A stretch of 64,000 bases of DNA from Albifimbria verrucaria (Eukaryota; Ascomycota; Sordariomycetes; Hypocreales; Stachybotryaceae). The stretch's first letter is position 1, and every line of letters begins with the position of its first letter. Below, one piece after another: positions 57,162-64,000 of the stretch. The DNA is taken from positions 62,001 to 126,000 of the forward strand of contig JAHREC010000012.1 in assembly GCA_020081605.1 (NCBI GenBank), written 5' to 3'. Below the pieces are notes generated by a model that was not told the DNA's origin, ran no database searches, and saw only the letters and a list, made by a program, of their open reading frames with translations. The translations under genes were made by a program, and so were the position numbers.

Positions 57162-58338
57162 CTACGTCAAGGTCTCTGCCGTTTCGGGACCATTAACACA
57201 ATTTTTAGAGCCACATAGACAACGCTGTCCTGGGGACCGCCAGTATTCGTCCCCATACGACACCAAAATCCAGCTCCCTTTCTCGATGCGTCGGATCGCC
57301 TTGAGCATGACACGCCAACGCCCAGAAATCAGAATAGAGTCAAATACACAATTTGGCTCGCAAGAATGATTCACTTTACGAACCCAGTTTCCCGATTTAA
57401 GTGGATGAATGAGACACCAAGAAACGTATTTCTTGTTTGCCGACAAATCATTCCGTGCCAGTTCCGCGGCCCACCCGTCAGAGAATTGATTGAGGGGCGC
57501 AATCTCGCCAACAAGCTCACCCAGCAGCTCTCCCTTCTCATAGGTTATAGTTGCTCGCACACCCTCCCCATTCCATCCCCAGTGTTACATATCTGGGGCT
57601 TGGCCGTGCTAACTTTTGTGCTGATACATGAACATCCCGGTCCTTTGCAGTATTCACAGGATCTCTGACCAGGAAATATGCCGGTCGGATCTTCACCCAC
57701 GATGAACCCTGGGGCCCTTGCCAATTGGTATATTTGGCTTTAGTGAATTTGTTCGTCTTAACCTCAGTGAAAACTTCGTTGTCCGGGTCTCGGTTCCATA
57801 TCTGGTTTACGTATGGTGACGGCGGCTTTATGTTGCATTTTCTTACCGCCCTGGATGCTTTAGACGGGTTCGAGGCATTGTTGTCTAGGACGTCTAGGTA
57901 GCGCCTCTTGATCCTCCCGGAGCGCTCGAAGTATCTCGGCTGGCCTAGAACACTTTGCCATTTCAACGGCCCTTTCTCGAACATTCCACCGTAGAACCGT
58001 ATTTTGGAAGGGGTGGATATTCTCATCTTGCGAACGAGCTCGAGCATGTCTGGATCATGTGGCTCTTGGGATGCACGTTGCCGAGATCGCCAATCATTGG
58101 CCTCGTATTTGCTAAATGTAGCTTTATTACCGCAAATCTAGTAATCGAGTTAATTATATTTGCATTGGCATGCGAGAGATGAACGTTAGAGGCTGACCAA
58201 TGGAAATTGCATACCTGTATGTCCCTCGACGTGCTTAGCCAGCTGGGTCTTCCATTGACCACAGATACCACAAAGCCCGCCAACAAGATGGTAATTGTTA
58301 TCGATATCTTGGTAATTTTGGTTTGCAACCACAGACAT
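57162..58338 (-). pseudogene. Zinc-finger plus SET-domain methyltransferase, frameshifted
   Basis: ATG 58338 opens MSVVANQNYQDIDNNYHLVG and a C2H2-like finger LCGICGQWKTQLAKHVEGHT. A GT..AG intron (from about 58214, ending GATTACTAG) precedes ICGNKATFSKYEAND and LELVRKMRISTPSKIRFYGG. A one-base loss at 57739-57741 opens SQIYQLARAPGFIVGEDPTG and the Cys cluster SCEYCKGPGCSCISTK. A second loss at 57571-57572 leads to GEGVRATITYEKGELLGELV and the SET core with VNHSCEPNC, WILVSYGDEYW and a post-SET RCLCGSKNC. All SET landmarks (NHSxxPN, GxGVRA, Cys post-SET) survive. Family role: lysine methylation, usually of histones. As written it is broken twice. Its neighbour is the H3 variant. Confidence 0.7.
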
Positions 58339-60306
58339 CCTAAGGAAAAAGAAGGATAACAAGGGGGCAAGGAGATTGAATTAAGACCAGAATAATTTCA
58401 GGACATCTCTCAGACCTCCTGGAAATCCTGAACCAATATTGAAAGCACACTACAAAACATCTCTTCACAACCGCGATCGAGCTGGATAACATCTTAAATA
58501 TGAAAGGAAGACGATAATTTCATCTTGCATCGGAGAACCCATTTCACGTTTTGAAAGTGATTTGACGTTGGGCTACTCGGCAAAGCTGTCTGATCATCCA
58601 GTAAGTGGAACACCAATACTGGAAAGGGGAAAAGGGTAGTTTAGCGTCAGTTGTGGGTGAAAGTGGGCAGCAAAGCCTTGTTCTGTCGGCGGATGATGTG
58701 AACAGCCTTGAGATCGTGGTGGTGGGGTGGAACGCCTGCAGGGCCGATGTGATGTAACCCAGGCGATGAATATGGACACGAGCGAAGTCGTTTTGATGCA
58801 TACCCGACAGCTGAAAGCCTTATCGAGATTTGACGACTTGGATTTATCCTACTGTACTGTATCCAAACGAAATGCGTCTCTGCACCTGTCACGAAGTCAA
58901 AGTCGACTGTACTTCAAGATGTGCTGATTCTTGATGTAAATTCGAGTCGCCACAGGAGCCTACATCAGCATCCCTTCGAGGGCAAGCGTTGGTCTCATGA
59001 AAAATGCATGCAGGCACCGGAATAGAAGCACGCATGCATGGCTTGCGTTTACCTATCCGTAACATCCGTGGACAATCAAGCAACGTGATCGTTTGCGGCT
59101 AACCGGAAAAAATTCATCTCCGAGTTTTTTCTGCTCGTCTATCCTGCGACCTGGTCTGTTGGTTGTGAGCACTCGAATGGTCGTGTTGGTTGGCATGATA
59201 TTCACTTTACTCGCAAAGACCCACCTTGTGCAGGCCCATTCAAAGGCCTAAATGACGCTATATCCGCGGATGCAGGATGTACGAGCTAACATCTTGGACA
59301 TATCTCCAAGAAGTGGCGAGGCACTATCACAAGCGCCGGAAGCCATCCGCTGAACAGGGCACAAACGTGCGACGGTGCCCATGGTGGGTCGGTTTCTATA
59401 CATCGCCGCCCGTTGCATAGTGCATTAGTTCCGGTCTAGTCCAATACAGAACAGGAAAGTGTAGCGGCACTGTCATACATCATCTCGAATAAGGCACAAG
59501 CATATGTGGGGATGATCCACCGCAAGGGCAGTAGTTCACTTTCCCCCTTCCCCATGTCAGTGCTTTGCATATTTCTCAAATCATGTGATTTCCACAACAT
59601 TGACAGGGGACGGAGACGGATATGAACAATGGGAAAGGAGAATGAGAGACAGAAGGGGCACAGGAGGTGGGGTGGGGAAAGACACGAAGCGGTAAGGGAG
59701 CAAGGTGGCATGCAGAATCGGCCCAACAGCATCGCCGTTGCACCCCTCTGTGTAAGAGCTAACTCATCTTACAGCCAATTACGTCAAAGGGTCCGATGGA
59801 AGGTTGATGATCTCGGCCTTCTCCTTCGTATCTAGGCCCGCTCACAGGATACATAGTCCATATCATATTCCGCAGCACGCTCCGCTTCAGGACGATACCC
59901 GGTCTGGAGCTGCTGTATCCTCGCGGAGCTCGAAAAAGGTAGGTCAGGTCCTGGAGATCGGCGCGCGGCTTACCCCGGCGCGGACCGTTAGTGTTCATTT
60001 CACATCAGTCGGGGAAGACCTGCCTTGCAGTAAAAAGTACTAGTCGATGCATAAGGTTTAGTTCCATGTTGTAAGAGGAGAGCCTTGATTCGTCTGCGAG
60101 GTGGGCTAAGATGTTAGATTCGCTATCGTGAGTGGGAAGAGGTCAGGAAAAGTGGTGGGCAGGTGAAGGCAAAATTTCGGGGAGAGATGAGATATAACAG
60201 GTTTAATAACCAGACACTACCTGGTCCCTGGAGAAAACCATGGAAGGCAGGACCCGTGCACTGCTTTTACTGCCCTTTATCGAGCTTGCAAAGACTATCT
60301 GTCGCA
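58339..60306. other. Long intergenic stretch
   Basis: About 2 kb with only shadow ORFs; no recognisable gene. Confidence 0.45.
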
Positions 60307-61596
60307 ATGTCAAATATTTACGCTTCGCACTGCGATCAGAGACAAGTACAACAATGGGGCGGCCATTATAATACAGACTTCGATCTATATCCATACCTTC
60401 CCGCTGCCCATTCCTCTGCACCACTTTGGCCCCAGCTCCCCTTCTCCAATGACTTGGATGGCTATCGTAATGCTATACCAAGCACTTACCATGGTTCAGT
60501 CACACATTATCAAGCGCCAAGCGCTCCGTCATACCCAGTCTGCGACTACACAGACGCAGTCTCTTGTTATGTATTGCCGATCGTGGAACCCAAGATGGAA
60601 TATGGATATCCTGATGAATCAATCTCGTATCATGTTCCGGAGCCTTACTACCCGCGCGGTGGTGGCACAGGCTTGGTTCCATATAATGCTGTCTACGACT
60701 CAGAACCAGCTGCCAACTTAGCACACGCCTCAATTGAAACACCCTACTTTTATCAAGAACCAAAGTTTATGGAAAAACAGGCTGGGTTTGAAGCGAGCAC
60801 GAATGAAAATCATCAGGAGGAGACAGATTCATCACATCGGCATTGCGAAAGTTGTACGTGTCAGAGCCACCCAGAAATGTGCTCTCCACAAAGCAACATC
60901 ATCGCGAGCCCTTCACAGAAGCTCGATCATTTAAGCCCTGCAAGAAACGCGTCTAGCCTGAGCTCGACACAAATGATACCCTACTCCAATCCTCTGCAGG
61001 GTACGTCAGACTCATGTCCTTCGCAAAGCTCCAATAGCCTAAGCCTTCCACAGACTATTCTTACCTCGAGACTTCCACAACACACAGCCAACCTGGACCC
61101 TTTGTTGGTCACGCGGTGCATCGAAACTTTACAGAGCACACTCCACCCGGGAACCTTCAGCCTCAGAATGTTATGGAACACGTTCCGTTTGATCATTCCG
61201 AAAGGGTTGATTGTTTGCAAGGACCAGAAAATATATGGTGGTTGGAAATTCGGAATTGATCCAATGCTAGGAAAGAGGCTGCTGTCACTCCCCGCCGGCG
61301 ACGTCTCCATATTCTACTGCAGTTTTGCCGAGATGCATCGGGTAATTGCGAGATGTATTTACGGTATGCTATGGAAGGGGATGTCTTTTCGAGATTTTGC
61401 AGGACACAGCACGGCAGCAATAACATATTGCCTGGGAATCGAGGGCCAACGAAGAGTACTTGTAAGAAGGAGAGAAAAGAAAAGAAAAAGAAGGGAAAAA
61501 AAAAGGATAAAGAAAACGACAAAGAAAATAATACTGGTAGCCATCAGGAGATGCTTATATCTCTCCTGTGCCTCGGGCAAGATTGACGCCCAGTGA
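60307..61596 (+). CDS. Uncharacterised Ser/Pro/Tyr-rich protein
   Basis: The frame is open from 60163. The better start is ATG 60307 (GTCGCAATGTCAAAT), giving 429 residues. The first 270 are low-complexity and rich in Tyr, Pro, Ser and His (FDLYPYLPAAHSSAPLWPQL, ESCTCQSHPEMCSPQSN). A more ordered segment follows: LLVTRCIETLQSTLHPGTFS, LWNTFRLIIPKGLIVCKDQK, YGGWKFGIDPMLGKRLLSLP. The last 40 residues are a Lys/Arg run (RREKKRKRREKKRIKKTTKK) encoded by an A-rich tract. That run could be intronic or frame-shifted read-through, since an alternative GT lies at about 61362. The layout is reminiscent of regulatory proteins, but no DNA-binding domain is recognised. Confidence 0.5.
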   Translation: MSNIYASHCDQRQVQQWGGHYNTDFDLYPYLPAAHSSAPLWPQLPFSNDLDGYRNAIPSTYHGSVTHYQAPSAPSYPVCDYTDAVSCYVLPIVEPKMEYGYPDESISYHVPEPYYPRGGGTGLVPYNAVYDSEPAANLAHASIETPYFYQEPKFMEKQAGFEASTNENHQEETDSSHRHCESCTCQSHPEMCSPQSNIIASPSQKLDHLSPARNASSLSSTQMIPYSNPLQGTSDSCPSQSSNSLSLPQTILTSRLPQHTANLDPLLVTRCIETLQSTLHPGTFSLRMLWNTFRLIIPKGLIVCKDQKIYGGWKFGIDPMLGKRLLSLPAGDVSIFYCSFAEMHRVIARCIYGMLWKGMSFRDFAGHSTAAITYCLGIEGQRRVLVRRREKKRKRREKKRIKKTTKKIILVAIRRCLYLSCASGKIDAQ

Positions 61597-63404
61597 CGTG
61601 ATCTTCTCGAGATAGCCCAACACGATGAATTATCATTCCTCGCAGCAACTCCTGGATTATTGGATACCCTGGTGCAGTGTTAAACACCTCTGATAAAGTC
61701 GAGGTCGCGAGCAATGGAGACAAATGGAAAGCCACAGGAGTCGGCGTGGCGCAAATCAGATCTATCCAAGCATCCCACCCGTAAGTCCACACATGCATTT
61801 AACATGATCTACACACCTGACTTCTCCACCTTGCAAATGCTCCTTTGTTCATTGCCATGGTCGAATTACCTTTGAAAACACATTTCCCCTCGCACGCTAA
61901 GGCTTGCCTCGATTCGGCGAACGCCGTCTTGCAGAGAAATTGACTGGATCGCTGCTCGGATTGTTTTCCATCTGGATGATCATGTCGCATCATTCGGTCT
62001 TTTTCATTATCCAGCCTGGCAGGTAGCCTTAGAGTGGAGAAGGCTGGAAAGGCGCCCCCTTCGCCAATGAATGCGACCAAGTGTCATGTGTGGCTTGGCG
62101 CCGAGAATGATGCTTTAAACGACTGCCTGTCTCCATGCCGGACGGAATGCCTGGAGGCTCTTAGGCACATTCAGTGCCTCGCTTATAAAAAAAAAAACCC
62201 CACCCCCAATTTCGATCCGTCTTTACGGGGTGTCGCTTCCGGCGAATTTCCATTCCACATCTTAAAGGTGAAGAGTAAGCTCGTCAAAGACAAGCTCTGT
62301 GCTGTCGTGTTCTTTTGTCTTAGCATTTAACTATGGTGATGGCAGTCTGAAACTATAGGTATTTCTGATCTGGGAAATCTGATGTAAGTAGAATAATTAA
62401 TGACCATGACTTTTCGTCACTTGTTCAAGCGTTTGTTAGATTCTATAATTCTCACGAAGCGTCCACGGGGTATGGAGGGCAGCGAAGTAAGGACTTGAAT
62501 AACTAGCAGCTTGCCTGAAATTACCGTCTCCAGTCACTAACTTTAGTGGGATGCCAAGCACACGACAAGATGCACATTGAATTAATGTAGCCCCTCTCCT
62601 CCCTCTCCTCTCCACCACTAAAAAAAAAGGTTCTCAATCTTAATGCGCAATGTGAGTCAACCTTGTCCTTGCTGTACTTCGGCGCTAAGGATAGTAAACG
62701 ATCTCGAATGCCCATGATTCTTGCTCCTTGCTCCTTGCTTCTTTCTTCTTTCTTCTTCCATCTTCCGCGAAACGGGTATTTAACAAAAGAGCCCCACACT
62801 GGATAGCCACATTGTACAGTGCTATAGCAAGGTGGGCAGTTAAGCGAGACACCTGAGCTAATGCAGGGCTTACGGCGTGTGCACGGCCTGTGGGGAAGTG
62901 TAAATCGTGGCAATCAGGGCGAAGATGTCCACTTCAATCAGCTTGGGTGGGGTGTTTCCTGGCCCGCCCCGTTGCCCGTGACATATCTGGATATAACACA
63001 TCTTTAGCAGCTGAAGAAAGAAGCAAGGAATTTCCTTGAAGGGCTTCGACTCATTTCGACTCGACAAATGGAGGTATATCCGACCGTTATCCCCACGACA
63101 ATAGCCCGAAAGCGGTAAGATTTATGCGCAGCTGATGGGTCGCGCCAGATAATTTCTCGTAACGATACCAGCACCCACTCACATCAAGAAGAGAGCCACA
63201 TGTGCACACTCGGTAGTGGGTATCGGCACAATACGATACGCACAATTGATGCGTCTAAAATCTCAGACTAGACTAACCGTGCCTCTAGTTGGCACAGGAC
63301 AGGGAAAGGTGCTGCAGGAGTGATTCATCTCTGCACTATAAGCCCGATGTGTGCCGTAGGGGCCATTCCATCTTCACAACGGCTGCTCATTTATGTCAAA
63401 TGTC
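61597..63404. other. Long intergenic stretch
   Basis: No supported gene in about 1.8 kb. A-run near 62190 and CT-rich tracts near 62580 and 62735. Confidence 0.45.
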
Positions 63405-64000
63405 TCATTCTTCCACACATGACACGCGGCCGAGGAGAGCAGGCATATAGCCCAGATAAGATGCTGACGTCACATGTTCAGACACCTCTGCGTCGCTCAG
63501 ACGATTTGTTAAAAGCACTTCCAAGATCTTCTGAACATGGTCTGGCGAGTTGAGCCATTGATCCCGAGGTGTTAACTCAAGAATGATATTAAATACATAG
63601 AGAATCTGGTAGATTCTAGGATAGATTCTCAATACCTCTTCCTGAGGTTTTCCTTTGACTTCCTTCCACTTCCCAAGTATCGAGGCAAGTATGTAAGGGG
63701 TGTAGAAATGCCCGAAGCAAGAAGGAGAAATGCCACAGCTGGATGACCATGCCGAGGCGATAGAATTCCACTAAGAAAGCACTCAAATGTTGACTTCCCA
63801 CCTGAGAAACTCATGATACTAGTGTTCCCCGGTGATATTCTGAAGGTCGTGGCACGAGACCTGAGCCCTAATTCTCTAGCGAAAGCCAAAGCTGCTCTAT
63901 CTCGCTCACTCCATGCAAGTTCGCGGTCGAGTATGAAGTTTAACGTCATTTCAGTCAGCATGGGAAACCGTCCAAAGATCTGAGCGCCGGCTCGTACCAA
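63405..64000 (-). pseudogene. Partial hypothetical gene cut by window edge, frame break
   Basis: The minus strand enters from beyond the window with FGRFPMLTEMTLNFILDREL, AWSERDRAALAFARELGLRS and TTFRISPGNTSIMSFSGGKS. The frame degenerates near 63740. The likely continuation is in another frame: FYTPYILASILGKWKEVKGK, PQEEVLRIYPRIYQILYVFN, TPRDQWLNSPDHVQKILEVL to a stop at 63405. An intron or indel near 63700-63760 separates the parts. Helical and soluble-looking; no family recognised. Confidence 0.4.

Overview
The window looks like nuclear DNA of a filamentous ascomycete, most likely an Aspergillus/Penicillium-type Eurotiomycete. Introns are short (47-86 nt) with GT..AG ends and CTAAY-like branch sites. 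The gene families are those of mould accessory regions: HET, NACHT/STAND, PNP-UDP, F-box/LRR, ankyrin, OTT_1508-like deaminase, a Puc1/CLN-type cyclin and a BcABA3-like terpene cyclase. No bacterial operons, rRNA or convincing tRNA were seen. The species call is inference.

About half of the recognisable genes are broken. Region 0-10 kb is a graveyard: a conserved fungal protein with an ILEAK motif (356-1701), a STAND/C2H2-type N-terminus (3.2-4.0 kb), a TPR fragment (4.6 kb), a HET-domain fragment (5.2 kb), an OTT_1508-like deaminase (5.8-7.3 kb) and a C2H2 gene (8.1-9.1 kb). Region 9.6-23.7 kb holds small single-function genes: an F-box protein, a secreted protein, two paralogous ~110-aa helical proteins, a small RNase III-like protein, a frameshifted Nudix hydrolase and a two-exon membrane-anchored protein. 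Region 23.9-28.4 kb has a decayed NACHT STAND gene and a frameshifted PNP-UDP phosphorylase. Region 29-42.9 kb mixes an intact cyclin, an intact F-box/ankyrin gene and a four-TM protein with broken neighbours. At 43.0-44.1 kb a 133-bp repeat unit is interrupted by a truncated non-LTR-like element.

Region 45-50 kb carries a broken F-box gene, a P450 pseudogene and an intact 387-aa homologue of alpha-ionylideneethane (abscisic acid) synthase, probably the remnant of a terpenoid cluster. After a Ser/Thr-rich gene, a TPR gene and a small secreted peptide, 55.3-58.4 kb forms an unusual block: a divergent three-exon histone H3 variant between two related MITEs, next to a zinc-finger/SET-domain methyltransferase gene. 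The right end holds an uncharacterised 430-aa protein and a gene cut by the window edge.

Most lesions are single-base losses in short homopolymers, or stops explainable by one C-to-T or G-to-A change. In several genes the reading frame resumes exactly at a family motif (deaminase CxxC, Nudix box, SET pre-SET cysteines), so decay is recent or some breaks are assembly errors. Intact ORFs above 1 kb in the same window argue against a uniformly poor sequence.
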